64,000 bases of DNA from Phycisphaerae bacterium. Lineage in GTDB: Bacteria; Planctomycetota; Phycisphaerae; Phycisphaerales; SM1A02. Below are positions 1 to 7,870 of the stretch, piece after piece. The stretch is from contig VGXO01000006.1 in NCBI GenBank assembly GCA_016873275.1, positions 20,118 to 84,117 on the forward strand, given 5' to 3'. The notes beneath the pieces were generated by a model. The model worked only from the letters and a program-made list of their open reading frames with translations. It was not told the DNA's origin and made no database searches. The first letter of the stretch is position 1, and every line of letters begins with the position of its first letter. The position numbers and the translations under genes are program-made.

Positions 1-1
1 G

Positions 2-601
2 CACTGGCCGAAGATCGAGAAGCGGATGGCGGCGATCACCGCGGCGGTCGCGATCGCCGGCGCCGTCGTCGCCTTCGCGGTGCCCGCCAAGTCCTTCGAC
101 TTCGTCGCCGCGGACGACCCGGCGACCGCCGACGGGGACGACTCCGCCGCGCCGACCGCCAGCTCGACCTCGGGCTTCGGTCCACGAGCCCCGACTCCAG
201 AGCCGTACTACTTCGACAAGTTCGAGGACTGGGTGGGCAAGCCGATCGCCGCCCAACTGCTGGCGCAGCAGATCTCGCGTCCGCTCCCCGAGGGCTTCCC
301 GCAGGGTCGTTGGTTCATCGTCCTCTACCGCGCCGACTGCGAGCACTGCCACGTGCTCCTCGAGGAGCACTTCAGCGGTCCCCTCGAGACGCCCACCTTG
401 GCGGTCGCCATCCCGGACACCGATCCCGCTGCCGACCTCGGCATGCCCTGCGGGGCGTGCTCGCTGCACGCCTTCACGAAGGGACCGCAGTACGTCCTCA
501 CGACCCCGGTGCTGCTGACGGTGGTGGATGGCATGGTGCTCTGCGCGTGCGAGGACGCCGACGATGCCGCGAAGCTCGCGGAGTGCCTCGATGCCCGCTG
601 A
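2..601 (+). CDS. Thioredoxin-like protein with two CxxC pairs (5' partial)
   Basis: The reading frame is open to the window edge, so this is the C-terminal part of a longer protein. What remains has a membrane segment (about residues 9-30), a Ser/Thr/Asp-rich linker and a thioredoxin-like domain with CEHC followed by His (bases 338-349) and a second pair, CGAC (bases 449-460). The domain ends with a TP...VVDG...C pattern. It is clearly related to the C-terminal domain of the next gene, and its membrane segment aligns with the last one of that protein, so the missing part probably holds a MauE/DoxX-like membrane domain. The next gene starts 11 bases before this stop. An extracytoplasmic thiol-disulfide role is inferred from the motifs; no substrate can be named. 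Confidence 0.75.
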   Translation, partial: HWPKIEKRMAAITAAVAIAGAVVAFAVPAKSFDFVAADDPATADGDDSAAPTASSTSGFGPRAPTPEPYYFDKFEDWVGKPIAAQLLAQQISRPLPEGFPQGRWFIVLYRADCEHCHVLLEEHFSGPLETPTLAVAIPDTDPAADLGMPCGACSLHAFTKGPQYVLTTPVLLTVVDGMVLCACEDADDAAKLAECLDAR

Positions 602-1586
602 GGCGAGCGCCTCCTGGAGAGCGAGCCTCGCCGCGAGGCTCTTCGTGCCTCTGCTTCTGGTCGTGCTGGCGGTCCTCGAGGTCCGCGGGGGCGTCGAGAC
701 CCTGCCGCGCTGGATTGCGACGGTCGGAGCGAGGATCGACGTTCGCGACGAGACGCTCCTCCGCGGCATGATCGCGCTCCAGCTCGGTCTCGCGGCGATC
801 GCCTTGCTGATCCCTCGCTGGTCGCGCGCGACGTCGGCGACGGCGCTGGTGCTTCTCGTCTTCGCCGCGGTCGCGGAGGTCTCGGCGCTCGTCGGCGTCG
901 GCGGCGACGCCCTCGCCTTCGTGCCGCCCTTGGTGGTGCTCGCGGCGTCGGGACTGCTGCTTCCGATCACGCTTCGCGCGGTCCCGACCGCGGGCTCCCC
1001 GGGTTCTCCGGTCTGGCGGGCGATCGGCGCGATGGCGATCGCGGTCGCGGCTCTTGCAGCGTCCGCTCGATTGACCCTTGGTCCCGTGAAGCCTGGTCCC
1101 GCCACCGTGGCTCCCTCCGTCGCGACCTCCCCATCCGTGGAGGTGGTCGAGCTCGCCCTCGAGGATTGGACCGGCCGCTCGCTGCCCGAGACGGGACTGC
1201 CCCGCCGGCTTCCGGAACTCACCGCCCTGACCCTCGAGGGACGATCCGTGCTCGTGCTGCACGACCCTCGCTGCGGGCAGTGCCACGACCTCTTCGCGAC
1301 CTGGTTCGCCGCCCCGGTCGATGCCCGCGTCATCGCGGTCCGAGTGCCGCCAGCACCCGGCGCGTCGCTCCTCGAGAGCGATCAGCCGGAGGAGGTCGCG
1401 TGCGCGGACTGCGTGCGGCTCTCGCTGCCGACCGGACCGACGTGGCTCGTGCAGACTCCGGCGGTCGTCGTGATCGAGGACGGCGTGGTCCGCTGCGCGG
1501 CGAAGGGACTCGATCAGGCGTCCGAGTGCCTCGGGTCGTGGATCTCTCCGGCGGCTGATCCCTCGATCGACGCCGCCTCGCCCTGA
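591..1586 (+). CDS. MauE-like membrane protein fused to thioredoxin-like domain
   Basis: This 331-residue protein has four or five hydrophobic segments in its first 165 residues, arranged like MauE/DoxX-type quinone-linked redox membrane proteins. A thioredoxin-like domain follows, with CGQC plus His (C228/C231) and a second pair CADC (C271/C274). It is a tandem paralogue of the upstream gene. The start at ATG 591 is chosen because it overlaps the upstream stop and begins just before the first membrane segment; an upstream in-frame ATG at 528 would add out-of-character residues that shadow the neighbour. Its 3' end overlaps the convergent tilS gene by 73 bases. A periplasmic disulfide-exchange function is likely but unproven. 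Confidence 0.72.
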   Translation: MPAEASASWRASLAARLFVPLLLVVLAVLEVRGGVETLPRWIATVGARIDVRDETLLRGMIALQLGLAAIALLIPRWSRATSATALVLLVFAAVAEVSALVGVGGDALAFVPPLVVLAASGLLLPITLRAVPTAGSPGSPVWRAIGAMAIAVAALAASARLTLGPVKPGPATVAPSVATSPSVEVVELALEDWTGRSLPETGLPRRLPELTALTLEGRSVLVLHDPRCGQCHDLFATWFAAPVDARVIAVRVPPAPGASLLESDQPEEVACADCVRLSLPTGPTWLVQTPAVVVIEDGVVRCAAKGLDQASECLGSWISPAADPSIDAASP

Positions 1587-2626
1587 CCATGGCGTGACCC
1601 GTCGTGCTCGAGCGAGACCTCGCGCACGTCGATGGTCGCCCGGAGCCCGCCCGGCCAGCTCCATCGCCGCGGACGCTCGTCCCCGTCGCCGATCGCCTCC
1701 GCGACCTCGCGGAGCATGCGCGAGGTCAGCTGCCCCGCAAGCTCGGGCGCCTGATGCAGCGCGGCGCGGCGAAGTCCCGCGGCGCGAAGCTCATGCGGCA
1801 GCCGGGCGAGTTCCCCGCGGCGCCATCGGCGCAGACTGGCGTCGCCGAAGCACTCGAGCAGCCATCGCTCGATCGCCTCCCGGGCAAGCCCGCACTGCTC
1901 CGCGGTCGACGCCGCCCGCGCGGCGGCGTGCGGGAAGATCGCTTCGAGCTCCGGCATCACCGTCGCCCGCAGGCGTCCGCGGAGGCGTCGCGGATCCGAG
2001 TTCGAGGGATCGCGGATGGGATCGAGGCGAAGCCGCGCGACGAACGCCTCGATCGAGGCACGCGAGATGGTGAGCATCGGTCGAACGAGGTCGATGCCCG
2101 GCGCGAGGTTCCTCCGTGGCGGCATGCCGGAAAGTCCTTCGAGTCCGGTCCCCCGCGAGATCGCCGCGAGCAGGGTCTCGAACTGATCGTCCGCGTGGTG
2201 CGCCGTGGCGACCACGGGGCAGGCGTGCTCCGCGGCGATGCAGGCAAGCGCCTCGGCTCGGCGGGTCCGCGCGACCGCCAGGAGGTTCCCCTCGCCGCTG
2301 CAGTCGATCCTCCGCACGACCGCCGGAACGCCAGCCGCGGCCGCCTGCCCCCGGACGATCTCCGCCTCCTGACCTGACTCGACGCGAATCCCATGGTCGA
2401 CATGGGCGACGATCGGGGTCCAGTGCCGAGGGTGGCGGTCTCGCAGCGCCGCCAAGATCCACAGGAGCGTCAAGGAGTCTGGTCCGCCGCTGACCGCGAC
2501 TAGCACCCGCCCCCCGGAGACCCCGCACCGCTGCCGGAGCGACCCCTCCACCTCGGCGGCCAAGGGGCTCCGTCCCGCGGTCAAGAGGGAAGTGGAGGAA
2601 ATCTGCGTCAAATGCCGACCAGCCAT
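1514..2626 (-). CDS. tilS: tRNA(Ile)-lysidine synthase
   Basis: TilS adds lysine to C34 of the CAU anticodon of tRNA-Ile, using ATP, so that it reads AUA. The 370-residue protein has the N-type ATP-pyrophosphatase P-loop SGGPDS at about residues 46-51, followed by AHVDHG and ATAHHADDQFET, all diagnostic of the family. A weaker C-terminal region lies beyond residue 220. The length is within the usual range. The ATG at 2626 is the only upstream Met, and about 25 residues precede the conserved domain, so a somewhat later non-ATG start is possible. The 3' end runs 73 bases into the convergent thioredoxin-like gene. Confidence 0.9.
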   Translation of the reverse strand: MAGRHLTQISSTSLLTAGRSPLAAEVEGSLRQRCGVSGGRVLVAVSGGPDSLTLLWILAALRDRHPRHWTPIVAHVDHGIRVESGQEAEIVRGQAAAAGVPAVVRRIDCSGEGNLLAVARTRRAEALACIAAEHACPVVATAHHADDQFETLLAAISRGTGLEGLSGMPPRRNLAPGIDLVRPMLTISRASIEAFVARLRLDPIRDPSNSDPRRLRGRLRATVMPELEAIFPHAAARAASTAEQCGLAREAIERWLLECFGDASLRRWRRGELARLPHELRAAGLRRAALHQAPELAGQLTSRMLREVAEAIGDGDERPRRWSWPGGLRATIDVREVSLEHDGSRHGQGEAASIEGSAAGEIHDPRHSDA

Positions 2627-2692
2627 TTGTTCTCGGGCGTCGGAGGAGCATACTGCGGGATCTTCCTCACCCTCGGGGAAGCGGAACGGGAG

Positions 2693-3181
2693 ATGTCAGG
2701 CATGGTCGCGGGCATGGACTTGGACATGGTCTTGGGCATGGTCTTGGGCATGGTCGTGATCGGGCAGGTCGACTCGTGGTGGTCGCAGCACTGGTCTGAG
2801 GTCGCGGCGGTCTTGCTCAGCCTTGGTTTCCTCGTGTTGGTTGGGACCGCGGTCCGCTCCTCCCTCTTCCTCGGACAGACCGCCGTCAGCAAGAGGGCGA
2901 AGCGGCGATCAAGCGCCGCCGCTCCTTCGGAGGAGCAGTGGGTCGTCACGGTGATGAACCTCGAGCGACGCATCGCAGATCTCGAGGGACGAGCGGCGCC
3001 CTCGCTCCCCCAGTCGTCCGGCGTGATCGCCACCATCTCCTCCGCCGAGGAGACCCTGCAGGACCGCATCGAGCGGCTCGCCCGCGAGGGCGTCTCGAGC
3101 GCGGAGATCGCCCGCGTCGTCGGCGAGCCGGTGGGCCGGGTCGAGTTGATCCTCAACCTGCGTCGCGCGGCCCGCGGCTGA
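2693..3181 (+). CDS. Single-pass membrane protein with coiled coil and C-terminal HTH-like tail
   Basis: The product has about 162 residues and I cannot assign it to a characterised family. It has a hydrophobic segment after a Trp-rich stretch (VDSWWSQHW), a short coiled coil (NLERRIADLEGR) and a C-terminal helix-turn-helix-like segment (REGVSSAEIARVVGEPVGRVELIL). The layout resembles DUF2802/DUF6115-type proteins, which also pair a membrane anchor with a sigma-like HTH. The start is uncertain: ATGs occur at 2612, 2693 and in every unit of a 12-base tandem repeat (2701-2760), the last being ATG 2750. The 2612 start would overlap the divergent tilS start. It stands alone, divergent from tilS. 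Confidence 0.6.
   Translation: MSGMVAGMDLDMVLGMVLGMVVIGQVDSWWSQHWSEVAAVLLSLGFLVLVGTAVRSSLFLGQTAVSKRAKRRSSAAAPSEEQWVVTVMNLERRIADLEGRAAPSLPQSSGVIATISSAEETLQDRIERLAREGVSSAEIARVVGEPVGRVELILNLRRAARG
2701..2760. repeat. Five 12-base tandem units at the start of a gene
   Basis: Five imperfect 12-base units follow one another, the central two being identical (catggtcttggg). In the plus frame they encode a Met-Val-Leu-Gly-like repeat and place an in-frame ATG in each unit, so changes in copy number would not shift the frame but would alter the N terminus or leader. Confidence 0.8.
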
Positions 3182-3269
3182 CGGTCGCGACGATCGCGGT
3201 TCGCGTGGAGGGTTGTCCTTGCGATTGGGGGTCACCACGACCGCCCGACCCGCGGCGTGCGCGTGATGA

Positions 3270-4889
3270 TCATCGCCCCTGATCGTCCGCGCCTGCCGCC
3301 GAGTCCGCCGTCTCGATCCGGATCGAGGTGCGGTGCCAGCCGGAGGGCGTGCGGCGCACCTCCCAGCGGACCTCGTCGATCGTCCGGAGCACGCTCGCCG
3401 CGCGGGTCCATCGCGCCTCGAACGGTCCCCTCGCCTCCGGATCGGCGAACGCCTCGCCATGCCGCACCCAGCCCTCGAGGTGGCGTGCGACGCGATCGGG
3501 GCGGACCCAGCCGGACTGCACCAGATCGTCCGCCGGCTCGACGACCTGCGCCGCCCCGCTCGTTCCCCCCGCGTCGCTGGAGAGGTCGACCAAGGTCCGT
3601 GGGTCCTCGAGCGATCCAAGGATGCTCCGGAGCCATGGACCGCCCGAGGCGATGACGACCCACTCGCCGGTCCGTCCGGCGACGGTGCCCCAGTCGATCG
3701 ACAGCCTCGCCGCCAACGGGTGATCGCCGAGGAGCGACTCCAGCCAGTCCCGCAGGGTCACGACGCCGCCCTCGGGAGTGACGAGCGACGCCGCCCCTCC
3801 GTCGGGCGCGAGCCGCCGCAGGATCGCCTCGGCGAGGAACGTCGACCAACGCCGCATCCGCGGCAGCGCCTCGGAGGCGTCGCCGACCTCGATGGCATGC
3901 GCGATCGCGGGCGTCTCGAGCGTCGGCCACGGATCACCCGCCCCGCCCCGCGTCTCGCCGAGGACCCAGAGCCTCCGCCCGCGCGCCTCGTCGCCGAGCG
4001 CCGGGGTCGGAGATGCCTCCGGCAGGAGGGCGAGCCACTCGTCGCCCCAAGGAAGTCCGACGCCATGCACCGTGAGCACCACCGCGAGGTGCTCCGACCG
4101 GAGGCGATCGAGGAGCGCCGTCATCTCCGCCTCGACGACGAGCCGGGCGCCCGCATCGAAGGCACGCGGCGAGGACTCGATCGGGCGGAGCTCCGCCGAG
4201 AGTCCTCGGGCATCGAGCTCGCCGACCGCGATGAACGCCTCGCCCTGCGCGATCGCCTCGGACGCGAACGCCTCGATGATCGTCGCGCCCTCCACGACCG
4301 GCATCCATCGAGGACGCTCGAGTCGCGCCATCGAGAGCCTCGGCGCATCCGCGGGCGGGTCGTCGAGGCGGGTCAGGACCTCCTGCCACAGGCGGTCGCC
4401 CCGCACGCCGCCGAGCAGGATCGCCTCGCCGCGCTCCGCGATCCGCAGGTCCTGGTCCACCAACTCGAAGACCCCGCCCCCGAGCGCCCGCGAAGCCCGC
4501 GAGGCGAACGCCTTCCTCGTCTCGGGGGTGGTCACCGCGAGCAGCACCCACTCGGTCCGTTCATCGTCGCGGCGGATCACGCAGGTCGCGTCGGCGCCGA
4601 GCAGCTCGAGCGCGAGCTCCGCCGAGTCCCGCCCCAGCGAGTCCGCCAGGCGCGACCATGCCGCGCCGAGCTCCGAGCCCCGAAGCTCCGAACGAAGCAC
4701 CACCGCGAAGGGGCGCCGGGCGAGCGCCGGCCAGACGTCCGCGAGGTTCCTCGCCCGCACCACGAGGTCCGCGTCGGGCGGCGCCCATGGAACCAGCGAT
4801 GGCGGGGTCGCCGCGGCCGAGACGACCACCGCCGCCACGAGCGCCGACCCGAGGAGGCACGAGGCGGGTGAGACGCGGGACCCGGTCAT
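3270..4889 (-). CDS. Secreted protein of unknown function
   Basis: The 539-residue protein starts at ATG 4889, which overlaps the stop of the upstream membrane-protein gene by four bases (ATGA). It begins with a clear signal peptide (hydrophobic core about residues 8-30, ending VSAAATPPS). The mature part is acidic and Trp-containing, with no enzymatic motif that I recognise. Local phrasing (a conserved-looking stretch on residual activity values and large beta-rich blocks) resembles the DUF3352-type secreted proteins of planctomycetes, but this is a weak impression. It is the last gene of an operon with a membrane protein and an ECF sigma factor, which suggests an envelope role under that regulator. 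Confidence 0.65.
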   Translation of the reverse strand: MTGSRVSPASCLLGSALVAAVVVSAAATPPSLVPWAPPDADLVVRARNLADVWPALARRPFAVVLRSELRGSELGAAWSRLADSLGRDSAELALELLGADATCVIRRDDERTEWVLLAVTTPETRKAFASRASRALGGGVFELVDQDLRIAERGEAILLGGVRGDRLWQEVLTRLDDPPADAPRLSMARLERPRWMPVVEGATIIEAFASEAIAQGEAFIAVGELDARGLSAELRPIESSPRAFDAGARLVVEAEMTALLDRLRSEHLAVVLTVHGVGLPWGDEWLALLPEASPTPALGDEARGRRLWVLGETRGGAGDPWPTLETPAIAHAIEVGDASEALPRMRRWSTFLAEAILRRLAPDGGAASLVTPEGGVVTLRDWLESLLGDHPLAARLSIDWGTVAGRTGEWVVIASGGPWLRSILGSLEDPRTLVDLSSDAGGTSGAAQVVEPADDLVQSGWVRPDRVARHLEGWVRHGEAFADPEARGPFEARWTRAASVLRTIDEVRWEVRRTPSGWHRTSIRIETADSAAGADDQGR

Positions 4890-5320
4890 GTGGAGGACCA
4901 CGGCGCCGAGGCGAGGATCGTCGCGGGACCGCGCGAGGGCTCCGACCGGGGCGGGTCCATGCGCGGGCGGCGACCGAGCCAGTCGATCGCATCGACGGTG
5001 CCCTCCGACCAGGAGTCCGGAGCGGCGATGGCGCCGAGGAACCGGTCGAGGGAGGGCGACGGCGCCTCGGAGAGACCGAGCGACCGCGGAAGCACGAGGA
5101 TCGCCGCGGTCATCGCGAGCACCGCGACGGCGGCGGCACGAATGCTCCGTCGCCATCGCGCGGAGACGCGGCGGTAGCCCAGCCGCGACAGCACGCCGCT
5201 CACCACCCCGTCGGTCGGCGCATCGACCGGGCGGCGGGCGCGGCGGAGCGCGCGGGACGACCGCGGACGGACTCCTCGTCGGGACGCCGGGCGGTTCGCG
5301 GGACGGCGGCGATTACCCAT
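4886..5320 (-). CDS. Small membrane protein between ECF sigma factor and secreted protein (possible anti-sigma)
   Basis: This 144-residue protein has a very Arg-rich cytoplasmic N-terminal half (about 60 residues), one membrane segment (AAAVAVLAMTAAILVLP, about residues 71-88) and an extracytoplasmic C-terminal tail. The start ATG 5320 overlaps the sigma-factor stop by 8 bases, and its stop overlaps the next start by four. Position and topology are those of an anti-sigma factor, but no zinc-binding HxxxCxxC motif of the ZAS family is visible, so this is inference only. A longer reading frame upstream is a shadow of the sigma-factor gene. Confidence 0.6.
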   Translation of the reverse strand: MGNRRRPANRPASRRGVRPRSSRALRRARRPVDAPTDGVVSGVLSRLGYRRVSARWRRSIRAAAVAVLAMTAAILVLPRSLGLSEAPSPSLDRFLGAIAAPDSWSEGTVDAIDWLGRRPRMDPPRSEPSRGPATILASAPWSST

Positions 5321-5918
5321 GGGTCTCACCGCCTCCCTCGATCGCCTCGAGCGCCGCCTTGTGCCGTGGGCCGTCCGCCTCGATCGCCTCCTGCATCCGC
5401 CGTCGGGCACGATGAAGGTGGCTCTTCACGGTGCCGGTCGGGATGCCCAGCTCGGTGGCGATCTCCGGGATCGCCCGCCCCTCCTCATGGAAGAGCCTCA
5501 CGATGCGACGCTGGCGGGGATTCAGCACCGCGAGCGCATGATCGAGCACGGAGAGCACCGCATGCCGTCGCTCTCGCCGCATGAGCGGCGCGGCGGGATC
5601 GTCGCGCGGACCGCCCCGCTGCTCGACGAGCTCGCTGTCCGCGGTGGGATGCATCTTCTCGAGGCTGTTCACCAACAGGCGACGCCCGATGGTGAAGAGC
5701 CAGGTGCTGAAGCGGAAGCGCGGATCGAAGCGATCGAGGCTGCGCAGCACCCTCACGAAGGACTCCTGCACGAGGTCCTCGGCAAGCTCGGGGCGGCGGC
5801 AGCGTCGGAGCAGGAAGGCGTAGAGCGATGCCTGATGGCGGCGCACCAGCGCCTCGATGGCGCGGGCGTCACCTCGACGCGCGTGGTGGATCAGCCGCAG
5901 TTCCTCCTCGCGTTCCAC
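5313..5918 (-). CDS. RNA polymerase sigma factor, ECF-type (sigma-70 family)
   Basis: The 201-residue protein has sigma-70 region 2 (about residues 20-90, with LAEDLVQESFVRVLRSLDRF and FRFSTWLFTIGRRLLVN) and region 4 (about 130-180, with IPEIATELGIPTGTVKSHLHRARRRM), with no region 3, as expected for group 4 sigma factors. It starts with GTG at 5918, only 16 bases after the stop of the ubiE-like gene, so it is probably co-transcribed with it. The membrane and secreted proteins follow with overlapping frames. The operon arrangement suggests envelope-related signalling; its target promoters cannot be read from this window. Confidence 0.9.
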   Translation of the reverse strand: MEREEELRLIHHARRGDARAIEALVRRHQASLYAFLLRRCRRPELAEDLVQESFVRVLRSLDRFDPRFRFSTWLFTIGRRLLVNSLEKMHPTADSELVEQRGGPRDDPAAPLMRRERRHAVLSVLDHALAVLNPRQRRIVRLFHEEGRAIPEIATELGIPTGTVKSHLHRARRRMQEAIEADGPRHKAALEAIEGGGETHG

Positions 5919-5934
5919 GGACGAAGTGTAGAGC

Positions 5935-6810
5935 TCACCCCGTCGGCGGTTGCGTTCGGTGCGCCGGATCGGCGACCCCGACGTAGAGGGTGCAGACGCC
6001 GAAGGTCAGCGGTCGACGGCGGAGGTCGCGGAACCCCGCCTCGGTGATCCACGACCCCAGCACCTCGGGCTCCGGGAAGGTCCGGACCGACCTCGGCAGG
6101 TAGCGGTACGCCCCGGAGCGATCACCCGCGATCAGGGTCGCGGTCCGTGGCATCACCCACTCCGTGTAGAAGCGGTTTCCCCAGCGGAGCAGTCGGTTCC
6201 GAGGCTGGCTGAACTCGAGGATCACCAGCCGACCGAGCGGTCGGAGCACCCGCCGGAACTCCCGGATCGCCCGCTCGGGCGTGGCGACGTTCCGGAGCCC
6301 GAAGGAGATGGTCACCACGTCGAAGGAGGCGTCGGGGAAGTCGAGCGACATCGCGTCGCCGAGGCGGTACTCGACGCGACTTGGGTCGCGCAGCCGGACC
6401 GCCTTCGACTTGGCGATCTCCAGCATCGGCGCGCTGAAGTCCACGCCGACGACCTTGGCGACCCCCGCCTCGGCGAGCTCGCCGGAGAGGTCACCCGTGC
6501 CGCAGGCGACGTCGAGGACCTCGCTGCGCGGGGTGAGCGCTGCTGCCCGCACCGCGGCACGCCGCCACGCGACGTCACGCCCGAACGAGTGCAGCCGATT
6601 GTTGAGGTCGTAGCGACGCGCGATCGCACCGAACATCGCCCGCACCCGCTCCGCCTTCTCCGCATCCTGGTGGGGGTTCCCTGCAAGCCGCTCAGAAGAC
6701 CAAGCAGGCTCGACAGTTGAGGATTGGGGGGAGGGGTTGACCACGGGCGCTGCCAGGCACGTCGACGTCGATCGTACGGTCGCGGCGGCTTCGAGACGGA
6801 GGGGGGACAC
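5935..6810 (-). CDS. ubiE: UbiE/MenG-type demethylmenaquinone methyltransferase
   Basis: This SAM-dependent C-methyltransferase catalyses the ring methylation that completes menaquinone or ubiquinone. Evidence includes KAERVRAMFGAIARRYDLNN, the SAM-binding LDVACGTGDLS, the DAMSLDFPDASFDVVTISFGLRNV block and the family-typical EFSQP and AGDRSGAYRYLPRSVRTFP. The quinone product would feed the complex I encoded further along. The start is uncertain: GTG 6810 gives 291 residues with a roughly 50-residue leader that looks poorly conserved, and a later GTG (VVNPSPQ) would give a more usual length. The ECF sigma gene follows after 16 bases. Confidence 0.9.
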   Translation of the reverse strand: MSPLRLEAAATVRSTSTCLAAPVVNPSPQSSTVEPAWSSERLAGNPHQDAEKAERVRAMFGAIARRYDLNNRLHSFGRDVAWRRAAVRAAALTPRSEVLDVACGTGDLSGELAEAGVAKVVGVDFSAPMLEIAKSKAVRLRDPSRVEYRLGDAMSLDFPDASFDVVTISFGLRNVATPERAIREFRRVLRPLGRLVILEFSQPRNRLLRWGNRFYTEWVMPRTATLIAGDRSGAYRYLPRSVRTFPEPEVLGSWITEAGFRDLRRRPLTFGVCTLYVGVADPAHRTQPPTG

Positions 6811-6947
6811 CGTTTCGAATGCCTCGCGGGAATCAGGACCGATGGTTTGGGATCCCCGGGCATCCCGCTAGGATGTCGCCCCGCGGTGGCGAGTTCTCGT
6901 CGAATCCGAGTTCTCGTGCTCTCTCAGGCGACGTGGAGCCTTCCCGA

Positions 6948-7865
6948 ATGATCGTGGACATGCAGTGTCGGGTCTGGGCGTCTCCGGAACAGCTCGGCTC
7001 GACGCTTGCCGCCCGCCTCCGTCGCTTCGATGCCACCCGCACGGTGCCGCTCGATGCCACGCCCACCCGCCTCGCGTCCGAACTCGAGTGCGTGTCCGCG
7101 GCGTGCGTGCTCGGCTTCCGTTCCGACCGCCGTCGGTCGGCGATCCCCGCCGAGGCGATCGCCGACCTGGTCCGCAAGCACCCCGGTCGCGTCGTGGGCG
7201 TCGCCGGCATCGACCCCCTCTCGGGTGATCCCAAGGAGCAGGTCGCCCACGCCCGTCAGCTCGGGCTGTTTGGCGTGACCGTCAGTCCCTCCGCGCAGGC
7301 GTTCCACCCGACCCACTCCTCCGCGATGAGGGCGTACGAGGCGGCGGAGTCGCTCGGGCTCCCCCTCTGGGTCGCCCGCCCCGCCCTCGCGACCTCCGAG
7401 TGCCGGCTCGAGTTCGATCAGCCGCTCGGATGGGACGAGGTCGCCCGCAGCTTCCCCAAGCTCTCGATCATCCTTGGTGGGCTCGGAGATCCGTGGATCT
7501 CCGAGGCGCTCGCCCTCGTCTCGAAGCACGACCGGGTCTTCGCCGACCTCTCGGGCGTCATCCAGCACCCGTGGTCGCTCTACGGCGCCCTGCAGCAGGC
7601 GGTCGCGTGGGGCGTGGCGGATCGACTCCTGCTCGCGTCGGGATTCCCGTTCGCGACGCCCGCCAAGGCGATCGAGGCGCTCTACTCGGTGAACGCGCTC
7701 ACGCACGGCACGCAGTGGCCTGCGATCCCGCGGTCGGTCCTCAAGTCGATCGTCGAGCGGGACGCGCTCGCGGCGGTCGGCATCGACTTCGAGGTCGGGC
7801 TCGAGTCCGGCCAGCGGACGTCCGGACCCGCCGCGGCGCCCGCGACCGCACGGAACTCCGGTTGA
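6948..7865 (+). CDS. Amidohydrolase-2 fold protein lacking the metal ligands (pseudoenzyme)
   Basis: The 305-residue protein is full length for a single-domain TIM-barrel amidohydrolase-2 protein and keeps the scaffold (VVGVAGIDPL, LGLFGVTVSPSAQAFHP, DEVARSFPKLSII, VFADLSGV). Every metal-binding position appears replaced. The N-terminal DxHxH reads VDMQCRV. The beta-4/5 histidines read LWVARP and GGLGDPW where active homologues have VH and GH. The final GSD reads ASGFPF. The fold is therefore well supported but hydrolysis is not expected; a binding or structural role is inferred. The start ATG 6948 lies just before the first strand. The following lipoprotein starts 5 bases after the stop, so the two are probably co-translated. 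Confidence 0.75.
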   Translation: MIVDMQCRVWASPEQLGSTLAARLRRFDATRTVPLDATPTRLASELECVSAACVLGFRSDRRRSAIPAEAIADLVRKHPGRVVGVAGIDPLSGDPKEQVAHARQLGLFGVTVSPSAQAFHPTHSSAMRAYEAAESLGLPLWVARPALATSECRLEFDQPLGWDEVARSFPKLSIILGGLGDPWISEALALVSKHDRVFADLSGVIQHPWSLYGALQQAVAWGVADRLLLASGFPFATPAKAIEALYSVNALTHGTQWPAIPRSVLKSIVERDALAAVGIDFEVGLESGQRTSGPAAAPATARNSG

Positions 7866-7870
7866 TCCGG

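Noticed and set aside
7400..7870. Upstream extension of the lipoprotein reading frame
   Set aside because: It runs inside the amidohydrolase-fold gene in another frame; a start near the signal peptide is better.
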